NCBI RefSeq assembly: GCF_003330765.1
Contig: NZ_CP024903.1
Coordinates: 1,860,001 to 1,924,000 of the forward strand
Direction of reading: 5' to 3'
DNA: 64,000 bases
From: Burkholderia pyrrocinia
GTDB taxonomy: Bacteria > Pseudomonadota > Gammaproteobacteria > Burkholderiales > Burkholderiaceae
Part shown: positions 25,105 through 33,222 of the stretch, piece by piece
Numbering within the stretch: position 1 is the first letter of the stretch
Layout: each line of letters starts with the position of its first letter
Program-made: the position numbers and the translations under genes
The notes under the pieces: generated by a model
Told to the model about the DNA's origin: nothing
Database searches by the model: none
What the model saw: only the letters and a program-made list of their open reading frames with translations

Positions 25105-26214
25105 TCAGGACGACATCAGGTCGGTGTATTGCGCGAGCGTCGCTTCGTAATGCTGCGCCCACCATTCCGGATTCACCTTGCACTGCTTCGCCCAGTTCTC
25201 GGGCGTGCCGGGATTGTCGGCGCGCAGCGTCTGCGGCACGGCGGCCGTCGCGGCCGGCGTCACGGGCCCGTTGCCGAGCAGCGACAGCAAACGCACCTGC
25301 GGCTCGACACCCTGCACGAACTTGATGAACTGCCACACCGCGTCGCCCGACGGATTGTTCTTCGGCACGCCCCACACGTCGCAGGACGCGAGCCCCTGCT
25401 CCCACGTATAGCGGAACCGTCCGTTGCTTTCGCGCTGCAGCACGTTCGCACGCGTATGCCAGATGCACGCCATGCTGACTTCGCCGTTGCGCAGCAGTTG
25501 CAGGCTGTCCGCGCCCGAATCCCACAGCAGCACGTTCGACTTCAACTCCTTGAGCTTCTTCATCGCGCGCGGCACGTCGATCGGATAGACCTTGTCCTTG
25601 TCGACGCCATCGGCCATCAGCGCGGCTTCGAGCGCGCCGCCCATCCACTTCCACAGTCCGCGCTTGCCCGGAAACTTGCCGACGTTCCAGAAATCGGCCC
25701 AGTTCTTCGGCGGATTCGCGCCGTATTTGCGCGCGTCGTACACAAGTACGTAGCTCAGCAGGTACGACGGCACGCCGAAATCCGATGCGAGCCCCGGCAG
25801 CGTATTGCGGCCCACGACCGAATAGTCGATCGGCCGCAGGAACCCCTGCTTGCCGAGCTTGATCGCCGCGAAGCCGTCGAGATCCATCACGTCCCAGATC
25901 ACGTTCCTGTTCTCGACCATCGCCTTGATCTTGCCGTCCTCCGGCGACGAGTCGTAGCCCATCCTGATCCCGCTTGCCTTCGTGAACGGGTCCATATAGG
26001 CGGAGCGGAACGCGGAGCGCGCTTCGCCGCCCCATGCGCTGAGCACGATCTCCTTCGGGTTCGCGGCCAGCGTGTCCTTCGCGCCCATCGACAGCAGCGT
26101 CGGCGCGATGCCGGCGGCCGCGCACAGCCGCAGGAAATCGCGGCGGCGCTGCGATGTCGCCGGTTGAAGATCGCGCGCTTGGTCGAGCAGGTCTTGCAGA
26201 TATCGGTTCGTCAT
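25105..26214 (-). CDS. Extracellular solute-binding protein (PotD/F-like) with Tat-type signal
   Basis: A 369-residue family 1 solute-binding protein. Residues 23-31 read RRRDFLRLC, a twin-arginine motif, before a hydrophobic stretch and a likely cleavage site near residue 50 (TLAAN). The mature protein opens with IVLSAWGGEARSAF, typical of polyamine and spermidine-type binders. The ATG at 26212-26214 follows GGAGGAG and was preferred to the upstream in-frame ATG. The ligand should be a cationic compound; no acidic polyamine-binding set could be checked without an alignment. Confidence 0.9.
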   Translation of the reverse strand: MTNRYLQDLLDQARDLQPATSQRRRDFLRLCAAAGIAPTLLSMGAKDTLAANPKEIVLSAWGGEARSAFRSAYMDPFTKASGIRMGYDSSPEDGKIKAMVENRNVIWDVMDLDGFAAIKLGKQGFLRPIDYSVVGRNTLPGLASDFGVPSYLLSYVLVYDARKYGANPPKNWADFWNVGKFPGKRGLWKWMGGALEAALMADGVDKDKVYPIDVPRAMKKLKELKSNVLLWDSGADSLQLLRNGEVSMACIWHTRANVLQRESNGRFRYTWEQGLASCDVWGVPKNNPSGDAVWQFIKFVQGVEPQVRLLSLLGNGPVTPAATAAVPQTLRADNPGTPENWAKQCKVNPEWWAQHYEATLAQYTDLMSS

Positions 26215-26326
26215 GGTGTCTCCTCCAGGCTGGGCAGCGCCCGCACGCGTCTCGTCGTTTCCGGGCACCGGTGAATCGGCCGGCGACGACGGCGCTCGCC
26301 ACGTCGCCGGTGCATCGTTCGGCGTG

Positions 26327-27493
26327 TCAGTCCGCCGCGATCCGGCAAGTCGCGTCGCGCTCCCACTGCACGAACACGTCCATGCCGGCGCGCGGCGACG
26401 CGAGTCCGCGCCAGGCGGGCACGTCGGCGGTCACGCGGCCGAGCGCCACGGTCTCGATGTCGAAGCGGTACGACGAGCCGAAATAGCTCCAGTGACGAAT
26501 CCGCCCGACCACTTCGTTGTGCGCGCCACCGCAGGACGTCGCCGATACGGCAACCTTCTCCGGCCGCAGCGCGAACAGCAGCGCGTCATCCGGCCGCGCG
26601 CCGCACGCGGGCGCGACGAAGCGCGCATCGCCCACACGGTAGTGCGTCGTGTCCGCGTCGCCGCCGAGCGCGACGCCTTCGATGAAGTTGCTCTTGCCGA
26701 GGAAGTCGGCGACGAAGCGGTTGGCCGGCTGCTCGTACAGCCCGTCCGGCGTGCCGATCTGTTCGAGATGGCCGTCGCGCATGATCGCGATCCGGTCCGA
26801 CATCGACAGCGCCTCCTCCTGATCGTGCGTGACGAACAGGAAGGTCGCGCCGAGCCGCTCGTGCAGCGCCTTCAGTTCGACCTGCACCTCGCCGCGCAGC
26901 TTGCGGTCGAGCGCGCCGAGCGGCTCGTCGAGCAGCACCAGATCGGGATCGAACACCAGCGCGCGCGCGATCGCCACGCGCTGCTGCTGGCCGCCGGACA
27001 GCTGGCGCGGCAACCGGTCCGCGAGATGGCCGAGCCGCACGAGATCGAGCGCGGCCTTCACGCGCTTCACCGCGTCGGGCCCCTTCTGCTTGCGCACCAT
27101 CAGCGGATACGCGACGTTCTGCTCGACCGTCATGTGCGGAAACAGCGCATAGCCCTGGAACACCATCCCGAAGTTGCGCTTCTCGGGCGGCAACGCGACG
27201 ATGCTGCGGCCGCCGACGCGCAGGTCGCCGGTGGTCGGGTGCTCGAAGCCCGCGACGATCGTCAGCAGCGTCGTCTTGCCGGAACCCGACGGCCCGAGGA
27301 TCGTCAGGAATTCGCCGCGCGGGATGTCGATCGTGGTTTCCCCGAGCGCCTGCACGCTGCCATAGCGCTTCGACACGCGTTCGATCTGCAACCCCGCGCC
27401 GCTTGCCATGCGCCCCGCCGCTTCCGCGCGATGCGCGTGCGTGCCGGGCCTTCCTTCCTCCACACCTGCCGACGTCTCCATCACCACGCTCAT
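26327..27493 (-). CDS. Polyamine/opine-type ABC transporter ATPase (PotA-like)
   Basis: A 388-residue ABC ATPase: Walker A GPSGSGKTT, signature LSGGQQQR, Walker B LVLLDEPLGALD and, after residue 270, a TOBE-type regulatory domain with FALRPEKVAVS. About 35 N-terminal residues rich in Gly, Ala and His precede the ABC fold and may be dispensable. ATG at 27491-27493, CAGGAGA upstream. It heads the operon ATPase - binding protein - two permeases - flavoprotein - MarC - aruI. Confidence 0.92.
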   Translation of the reverse strand: MSVVMETSAGVEEGRPGTHAHRAEAAGRMASGAGLQIERVSKRYGSVQALGETTIDIPRGEFLTILGPSGSGKTTLLTIVAGFEHPTTGDLRVGGRSIVALPPEKRNFGMVFQGYALFPHMTVEQNVAYPLMVRKQKGPDAVKRVKAALDLVRLGHLADRLPRQLSGGQQQRVAIARALVFDPDLVLLDEPLGALDRKLRGEVQVELKALHERLGATFLFVTHDQEEALSMSDRIAIMRDGHLEQIGTPDGLYEQPANRFVADFLGKSNFIEGVALGGDADTTHYRVGDARFVAPACGARPDDALLFALRPEKVAVSATSCGGAHNEVVGRIRHWSYFGSSYRFDIETVALGRVTADVPAWRGLASPRAGMDVFVQWERDATCRIAAD

Positions 27494-27523
27494 CGTGTGT
27501 CTCCTGGTCGACTCACAATTGGG

Positions 27524-27573
27524 TTGAACGTTCATTTAACAGAACTTATACTATGCCGAAATACGGTCCGCAA
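27524..27573. promoter_or_regulatory. Overlapping divergent promoters with TetR operator (site B)
   Basis: Rightward promoter for the crotonase operon: TTGAAC (27524-27529), 17 bases, TATACT (27547-27552). Leftward promoter for the PotA-like operon: TTGCGG (27573-27568), 17 bases, TATAAG (27550-27545). The motif TTGAA-N6-TTTAA (27524-27539) differs from the common operator at one position; its extended form GTTGAAC-N4-ATTTAACAG resembles site A. It covers the rightward -35 and spacer and the probable leftward start site, so one bound dimer could silence both operons. Confidence 0.75.
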
Positions 27574-27636
27574 GTAGCGGCGACCCTGCCGGCTCCGATA
27601 CACCACCGACACAAACAGTAAGGAGACAGTGAGCAC

Positions 27637-28425
27637 ATGAACGTTGAGGACATCCGAATCGAACGGCACGGCGGCGTCGTGACCCTTCGCCTGAACCGGC
27701 CCGCGAAACGCAACTCGCTCGCGCGGCCGCATCTCGACTTCCTGCGCGACACGCTCGATGCGCTCGCGAACGATCCGGCCGTGCGCTGCCTCGTGCTGAC
27801 CGGCACCGGCAGCGCGTTCTGCGCGGGCGCGGACGTCGACGAGTGGGCCGAGGCCGAGCGCAACGGCGAACTCGACACCTACGGGTGGAGCGAGCGCGCG
27901 CACCGGTTCGTCGAAGCGCTGGCGGCATTTCCGCGCCCCACCGTCGCGGCGCTGAACGGCTCGACGGTCGGCGCGGGCGCCGACATCGGCTTTGCCTGCG
28001 ACTTCCGCATCGCAAGCACGGCCGCGACGCTGCGTTGCGGCTATACGGGAATGGGCTACAGCCCCGACATGGGCGGAAGCTGGTTCCTGCCGCGTCTCGC
28101 ACGGCCCGACGTCGTGCGCCGCTTCATCTTCCTGAACGAACGCTGGCACGCGCAGGACGCGCTCGCAGCCGGGCTCGTGTCCGAAGTCGTCGACGCCGAC
28201 GCGTTCGCGCAGCACGTCGCCGCATTCGCCGCGCGTCTCGCACAAGGGCCGAGTGTTGCGTTCGGCCACACCAAGGCGCTGCTCGCGCAGTCGCTCACGC
28301 ACACGCTTGCCGAGCAGCTGCACGGCGAGCTGGCGGCCTGCGTCGCTTGCGGTCACAGCGAGGACGGCCGGGAAGCGCTTCGCGCGTCGGTCGAAGGTCG
28401 CGCCCCTCTTTTTGTCGGGAGATGA
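27637..28425 (+). CDS. Enoyl-CoA hydratase/isomerase (crotonase family)
   Basis: A 262-residue crotonase-fold enzyme. The oxyanion-hole segments FCAGADVDEW and STVGAGADIGFACD are intact. The classic catalytic pair of glutamates is replaced by GAGADIG and GMGYSPDMGGSWFLPR; the Asp in SPDMGG occupies the catalytic position used by isomerases such as PaaG and dienoyl-CoA isomerase. It may hydrate, isomerise or open an unsaturated CoA ester. First gene of the operon with acyl-CoA dehydrogenase (4 bases downstream) and acyl-CoA synthetase. AAGGAGA precedes the ATG by 11 bases. Confidence 0.88.
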   Translation: MNVEDIRIERHGGVVTLRLNRPAKRNSLARPHLDFLRDTLDALANDPAVRCLVLTGTGSAFCAGADVDEWAEAERNGELDTYGWSERAHRFVEALAAFPRPTVAALNGSTVGAGADIGFACDFRIASTAATLRCGYTGMGYSPDMGGSWFLPRLARPDVVRRFIFLNERWHAQDALAAGLVSEVVDADAFAQHVAAFAARLAQGPSVAFGHTKALLAQSLTHTLAEQLHGELAACVACGHSEDGREALRASVEGRAPLFVGR

Positions 28426-28428
28426 TTC

Positions 28429-29586
28429 ATGGATTTTTCGCTGACCCAAGAACAGGAAATGCTGGTGTCGTCGCTGCGTCAGTTCGTCGAAAAGGAACTG
28501 CAGCCCCATGAATTCGCGGTCGACCGCGCGGACGACGTGCCGCCCGAACTTGCCGATTCGATCCGCCGCAAGGCGCTCGAGCTCGGCTTCTACGCGTTCA
28601 ACATGCCCGAAAGCGCCGGCGGCCCGGGCCTCGACTACGTGACGCAGGCGCTCGTCGAGCGCGAGCTCGGCCGCACGAGCTGGGCGCTGCACGTGTTCGT
28701 CGCGCGGCCGAGCAAGATCCTGATGGCGTGCAAGGGCGACCAGATCGAGCGCTATCTGAAGCCGGCCGTGCGCGGCGAGCGCGTGGACTGCTTCGCGCTG
28801 ACCGAGCCGGGCGCCGGTTCCGACGCGATGGGCATCCGCACGCGCGCGGTGCGCGACGGCGACGACTACGTGATCAACGGCAGCAAGCACTTCATCAGCC
28901 ACGCGGATACGGCCGATTTCGTGATCCTGTTCGCCGTCACCGGCGAGGAGGAAGTGCGCGGCCAGAAGCGCAAGCGCGTGACCTGCTTCCTGATCGACAA
29001 GGACACGCCGGGCATGACCGTGCGGCGCGGCCCGCACTGCACGAGCCTGCGCGGCTATCACCAGTCGGAGATCTTCCTGACCGACTGCCGCGTCAGCGCC
29101 GCGCAGATCCTCGGCGACGAACATCGCGGCTTCGACCTCGCGAACGACTGGCTGACCGCCGGCCGCGTGATGGTCGCGGCCAACAACATCGGCCGCGCGC
29201 AGCGCGCGTTCGAGATGGCCGCCGAATGGGCGGCGACGCGCCAGCAGTTCGGCAAGCGCATCGGCGAATTCCAGGGCACGTCGTTCAAGCTCGCCGACAT
29301 GCAGACCGAGATCCGCGCGGCGGAACTCGTCACGCTCTATACCGCGCAGAAGCTCGACCTGGGCACGATGACCGACGGCGACGCCGCGCTCGCGAAGCTG
29401 CTGGCGACCGAAACGCTCGGCCGCGTGACCGATCATGCGGTGCAGATCTACGGCGGCATGGGGCTGATGGACGAACTGCCGATCGAGCGCTTCTGGCGCG
29501 ATGCACGCATCGAGCGCATCTGGGAAGGCACGTCCGAGATCCAGCGGCACATCCTGTCGAAGGAAATCCTCCGACGCTACAGCTGA
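28429..29586 (+). CDS. Acyl-CoA dehydrogenase (CaiA/gamma-butyrobetainyl-CoA dehydrogenase-like)
   Basis: A 385-residue flavoenzyme of normal length. FAD-binding motifs FALTEPGAGSDAMG and FISHADTADF, the QQFGKRIGEFQG segment and the catalytic glutamate in RIWEGTSEIQR are present. It would introduce a double bond at C2-C3 of an acyl-CoA and pass electrons to ETF. Among acyl-CoA dehydrogenases it looks closest, by eye, to those acting on short chains with a polar end such as gamma-butyrobetainyl-CoA; this needs an alignment. Its gene follows the crotonase gene by 3 bases, an arrangement that points to one pathway. Confidence 0.92.
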   Translation: MDFSLTQEQEMLVSSLRQFVEKELQPHEFAVDRADDVPPELADSIRRKALELGFYAFNMPESAGGPGLDYVTQALVERELGRTSWALHVFVARPSKILMACKGDQIERYLKPAVRGERVDCFALTEPGAGSDAMGIRTRAVRDGDDYVINGSKHFISHADTADFVILFAVTGEEEVRGQKRKRVTCFLIDKDTPGMTVRRGPHCTSLRGYHQSEIFLTDCRVSAAQILGDEHRGFDLANDWLTAGRVMVAANNIGRAQRAFEMAAEWAATRQQFGKRIGEFQGTSFKLADMQTEIRAAELVTLYTAQKLDLGTMTDGDAALAKLLATETLGRVTDHAVQIYGGMGLMDELPIERFWRDARIERIWEGTSEIQRHILSKEILRRYS

Positions 29587-29636
29587 CGCGAACCGTCGCG
29601 CCGGCGTACCCGGCGCGACTTCCGAAAGGACCTTTC

Positions 29637-31763
29637 ATGACCTCCTCTCCCGCAGTCAGGGATCGCCGCGCCGCCGCCGCGGCCAATCTGCACCGGCTGC
29701 TCGATCCGGCCAGCATCGCGTTCGTCGGCGGACGCGGCATCGCCGGCGCCGTGCAGCGCTGTCGCGACTATGGCTATGCCGGCGACATCCGGCTCGTCAA
29801 CCCGAACCATGCCGAGATCGACGGCGTGCGCTGCCACGCGAGCGTCGCCGACCTGCCCGCCGCGCCCGATGCCGTGTTCGTCGCGGTGCCCGCGCGGCAG
29901 GCGATCGACGTCGTGCGTGCGCTCGCCGAACGCGGCGCCGGCGGCGCGATCGTCTATGCGTCGGGCTTCTCCGAGACCGGCGCCGACGGCACCGCGCTGC
30001 AGCAGGCGCTGATCGACGCGGCCGGCGACATGGCCGTGCTCGGGCCGAACTGCTACGGGCTGATCAACGGACTGAACGGCAGCGCGCTGTGGCCGGTCGC
30101 GCACGGCGCGCCGCGCGTCGAATCCGGTGTCGCCGTGATCACGCAGAGCGGCAACCTCGCGTACAACCTGTCCATGAGCGCGCGCTCGGTGCCGTTCGCA
30201 TACCTGGCGAGCGTCGGCAACCAGGCATCGGTCGACATCGCGCGCCTCGTCGACGCGTTCGTCGACAATCCGCGCATCCGCGCGATCGGCGTGCATCTCG
30301 AAGGGCTGAAGGACGTCTGCGCGTTCAGCGAGGCCGCCGCACGCGCGCTCGCGCGCGGCGTGCCGATCGTCGCGCTGAAGAGCGGCACGTCGACGCTCGG
30401 CGCGCAGCTCGCGATGAGCCACACGAGTTCGCTCGCGGGCTCGGACGCGCTGTACGACGCGCTGTTCCGGCGGCTCGGCGTGATTCGCGCGAAAGACCCG
30501 GTCGGCCTCGTCGAGACGCTGAAGCTGCTCGCGATCGCCGGCGTGCCCGAGCGCCGCACGCTTGCCGCGCTCGCAACGTCCGGCGGCGATGCGGGGCTCG
30601 TCGCCGATCTCGGCGACGCGCGCGGCATTGCGTTCCCGCCGGTCGGCGCCACGGGCCGCGATGCGCTCGGCAACGTCCTGCCCGCGTACGCGACGATCGC
30701 GAACCCGCTCGACTTTACGACGACGCCGTGGGGCGATCCCGGCAGGATGCGCGCGTGCTGCGACGCACTGCTGGCCGACCGCCCCGGCGCGGCCGCGATG
30801 ATTCTCGACTATCCGCAGGAAGCGACCGGCGAACGGCCGCTGTGCGATATCGCGGCCGGCGCGTTCGCGGCGTCCGCGCGCCAGCACGGCGTGGTCGGCG
30901 CGGTGATCTCGGTGTTCCCGGAGCTGACACCGCCCGATCACGCTACGCGCATGGCCGCGGCCGGCATTGCGCCGCTGCAGGGGCTCGCCGACGGGATCGA
31001 CGCGATCGGCGCGGCCATGGCCTACGGCGACACGCGCCGCCGCATACTCGACGCCGATGCGCTGAACGCGCTGCCCGTGTTGCGGGCCGGCAATGGCGGC
31101 GGCGCCGCGAAGCTGCACGACGAATGGGCGAGCAAGCGGATGCTGGCCGCGCACGGGCTCGACGTGCCGCCAGCCGAATGCGTCGCGCCCGCCGATGCGC
31201 CGGCTGCCGCGCAGCGGCTCGGCTTTCCGGTTTGCGTGAAGATCGTCAGCGATCGGCTGCCGCACAAGACCGAGGCCGGCGCGGTCGCGCTGAAGCTCGC
31301 GTCGCCCGAGGCCGTCGCCGACGCGGTCGAGCGGATGACCGCGCAAGTCGCGCGTTATGCGCCCGACATCCGCGTCGAGCGCATCCTCGTCGAGAAGATG
31401 GCCGACGCACCGCTGCTCGAACTCATCGTCGGCGTGAAGCGCGAGCCGAACTTCGGTCTCGCGCTCGTGCTCGGCGCCGGCGGCGTGCTGGTCGAGCTGA
31501 TCCGCGACACCGCGACGCTGCTGCTGCCCGTGCGCGAAAACGACGTGCGCGACGCGCTGCTCGGGCTCAAGCTCGGGCCGCTGCTGACCGGCTATCGCGG
31601 GCGGCCGAAGGCCGATCTCGATGCCGTTGTCGCGAACGTGATGGCGATCGCGCGTTTCGCGCAAGCGCACGCGGATACGCTCGTCGAGCTCGACGTCAAT
31701 CCGCTGCTGGCGATGGAACACGGCGCGGTGGCCGTCGACGCGCTGGTCAGGCTCGACGCGTGA
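29637..31763 (+). CDS. ADP-forming acyl-CoA synthetase-family protein
   Basis: A 708-residue fusion. N-terminal CoA-binding domain (DPASIAFVGG onward), two succinyl-CoA ligase-type flavodoxin domains with the phospho-histidine in SHTSSLAGSD, and a C-terminal ATP-grasp domain (about 480-700) with GFPVCVKIVSDRLPHKTEAG. Such proteins form a CoA thioester from an acid, CoA and ATP. Here it would activate the acid that the acyl-CoA dehydrogenase oxidises. The ATG at 29637 follows GAAAGGA. A convergent hairpin ends the operon. Regulation of the CoA pool is another possible role, as some members act as protein acetyltransferases, but there is no GNAT domain. Confidence 0.9.
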   Translation: MTSSPAVRDRRAAAAANLHRLLDPASIAFVGGRGIAGAVQRCRDYGYAGDIRLVNPNHAEIDGVRCHASVADLPAAPDAVFVAVPARQAIDVVRALAERGAGGAIVYASGFSETGADGTALQQALIDAAGDMAVLGPNCYGLINGLNGSALWPVAHGAPRVESGVAVITQSGNLAYNLSMSARSVPFAYLASVGNQASVDIARLVDAFVDNPRIRAIGVHLEGLKDVCAFSEAAARALARGVPIVALKSGTSTLGAQLAMSHTSSLAGSDALYDALFRRLGVIRAKDPVGLVETLKLLAIAGVPERRTLAALATSGGDAGLVADLGDARGIAFPPVGATGRDALGNVLPAYATIANPLDFTTTPWGDPGRMRACCDALLADRPGAAAMILDYPQEATGERPLCDIAAGAFAASARQHGVVGAVISVFPELTPPDHATRMAAAGIAPLQGLADGIDAIGAAMAYGDTRRRILDADALNALPVLRAGNGGGAAKLHDEWASKRMLAAHGLDVPPAECVAPADAPAAAQRLGFPVCVKIVSDRLPHKTEAGAVALKLASPEAVADAVERMTAQVARYAPDIRVERILVEKMADAPLLELIVGVKREPNFGLALVLGAGGVLVELIRDTATLLLPVRENDVRDALLGLKLGPLLTGYRGRPKADLDAVVANVMAIARFAQAHADTLVELDVNPLLAMEHGAVAVDALVRLDA

Positions 31764-31768
31764 AGCAT

Positions 31769-31803
31769 GCCGGCCTGCTCATGGATCGTGTGAGCAGGCC
31801 GGC
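31769..31803. terminator. Bidirectional terminator between the CoA-ligase and porin genes
   Basis: A perfect 13-base inverted repeat, GCCGGCCTGCTCA and its complement, with a 9-base loop, between two convergent genes. Confidence 0.8.
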
Positions 31804-31830
31804 CGTGCCCGGCCCGGGAACGAGCAAGAA

Positions 31831-32961
31831 TCAGAAGTTATGCCGCATGCCGATGCGCGCGGCGGCCTGCGTGCGACTCGTCGACGGCGTGAAGCTGTAG
31901 CCGATCACCGCGTCGACGCCCTGCGATGCGCGCATCCAGTCGACGGCCGCATACACGTCGGTGCGCTTCGACAGCGCATAGTGCGCGCCGAGCGCGGCCT
32001 CGTGCCAGTGATGGCCTTCGAACGTCGTGTACTGGTAGCCCGCGACGAGCGACAGCGGCGCGGTCATCTGGTACAGGCCGCCCGCCTCGTACACGCGCAT
32101 CGTCGACGATTGCCCGTAGCCCTTGAACGTCGTGTTGCTGAAGTCCGCGCTAAGCGTCAGCTTGCCGAGCACGTACGATGCGCCGATCCCGAAGATCGAT
32201 TGCGAATTGATCGCAAACGGCGTCGCGTCGTGCAGGTCGGTGACCGCGCCCGTCGCCGGATCGACGGTCGCGACCGTCTGCCCGAGCATCGACGTCACGC
32301 CCATCTGCGCGTACGGATCGAGCGCCGCGAGCCCGCGCGGCGAATTGAGCCGCGTATAGTTGCCGCCCGTCGAGAAATCGCCGTGCGTATAGGTCGCACC
32401 GACACTCCACGCGCTGCCGTCGTGGAAGCTGCCCGCGTCGTTGCTGAACGAATACATGCCGCCGACCACGAGCCCGTGGAAGCTGTTGCTGACGAACTTC
32501 ACCGCGTTCTGCAGCCGGTCGCCGCTCTGGCGGTCGAAATCGCCGAGGTGCACGCCATAACCGCTGCCGAACGCGCTGACGTTGAACGCCGCCGTGAAGT
32601 CGTACGCGAAGTCGTACTGGTTGCCAAAGGTCAGCGTGCCCCAGTCGTTGCCGAGCCCCACGTAGGCCTGGCGGCCGAACATCGCGCCGCCCTGGTTCAG
32701 CTTGCCGGTGCCGAGCCGGAAGCCGTTCTCGAGCTTGAACACGGCCTTGTTGCCGCCGCCGAGATCCTCGGTGCCCATCAGGCCGACACGGTTGCCGTAC
32801 GACACGCCGTCGTCGAACAGGTACGCATGCGCGCCGCCCGCGTTGTTCACGTAGGTGATGCCGCCGTCGATGATCCCGTACAGCGATACGCTGCTTTGCG
32901 CATGCGCATGGCCCTGAACCATCACCGACATCATGCCGGCCAGCAGGAAGCGTTTCTTCAT
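31831..32961 (-). CDS. Gram-negative general porin
   Basis: A 376-residue outer-membrane porin of the Burkholderia/Neisseria type. The signal peptide ends after AHA at residue 21; the mature chain starts QSSVSLYGIIDGGITY, typical of the family, and ends in RHNF with the terminal Phe used by the Bam machinery. The constriction-loop segment GRQAYVGLGNDWGTLTFGNQ is present. Its promoter carries TetR operator site C, so this porin probably serves uptake of the pathway substrate rather than general permeability (inference). Confidence 0.94.
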   Translation of the reverse strand: MKKRFLLAGMMSVMVQGHAHAQSSVSLYGIIDGGITYVNNAGGAHAYLFDDGVSYGNRVGLMGTEDLGGGNKAVFKLENGFRLGTGKLNQGGAMFGRQAYVGLGNDWGTLTFGNQYDFAYDFTAAFNVSAFGSGYGVHLGDFDRQSGDRLQNAVKFVSNSFHGLVVGGMYSFSNDAGSFHDGSAWSVGATYTHGDFSTGGNYTRLNSPRGLAALDPYAQMGVTSMLGQTVATVDPATGAVTDLHDATPFAINSQSIFGIGASYVLGKLTLSADFSNTTFKGYGQSSTMRVYEAGGLYQMTAPLSLVAGYQYTTFEGHHWHEAALGAHYALSKRTDVYAAVDWMRASQGVDAVIGYSFTPSTSRTQAAARIGMRHNF

Positions 32962-33053
32962 TTCCGGTGTCTCCAGTTTCCGCGAGGCGGATCGATTTTC
33001 GTTGTTCGAGGAACGCCGCCCGCCTGCTTTTTTTCGGCACCGCGGCGCTGGCG

Positions 33054-33082
33054 AGTATAGGTTTCGTTGAATGAATGTTCAA
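33054..33082 (-). promoter_or_regulatory. Porin promoter with TetR operator (site C)
   Basis: On the minus strand TTGAAC (33082-33077), 17 bases, TATACT (33059-33054). The inverted repeat TTGAA-N6-TTCAA at 33067-33082 overlaps the -35 box and spacer in the same way as at site A. The -35, spacer length and -10 are the same as at site A. Confidence 0.8.
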
Positions 33083-33134
33083 TCGATTGATGCGTCGATC
33101 TGCACGGTGTTTACACGCATCGGAAATTTCTTTA

Positions 33135-33163
33135 TTGAAAAAACGTTCAACCCGTCATAACAT
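33135..33163 (+). promoter_or_regulatory. Thioesterase-operon promoter with TetR operator (site D)
   Basis: TTGAAA (33135-33140), 17 bases, TAACAT (33158-33163). The inverted repeat TTGAA-N6-TTCAA at 33135-33150 covers the -35 and spacer. The start codon of the thioesterase gene is 60 bases downstream. Together with site C it forms a divergent control region of about 260 bases. Confidence 0.72.
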
Positions 33164-33222
33164 CGACCGGCAGCCCCGCGGACGACATGCGGGCTCCGTT
33201 CCGAACCTCCGGAGTGCACAGG

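Noticed and set aside
22146..25325. Plus-strand frame of 1059 codons opposite the MarC, flavoprotein and permease genes
   Set aside because: Very rich in Arg, His and Gln with no recognisable motif; the minus strand holds five well-supported genes.
27637..31763. Carnitine degradation cluster
   Set aside because: The thioesterase and acyl-CoA dehydrogenase recall carnitine and gamma-butyrobetaine pathways, but no carnitine dehydrogenase, BKACE cleavage enzyme or CaiB-type CoA transferase is present, and the shared operator ties the genes to aruH instead.
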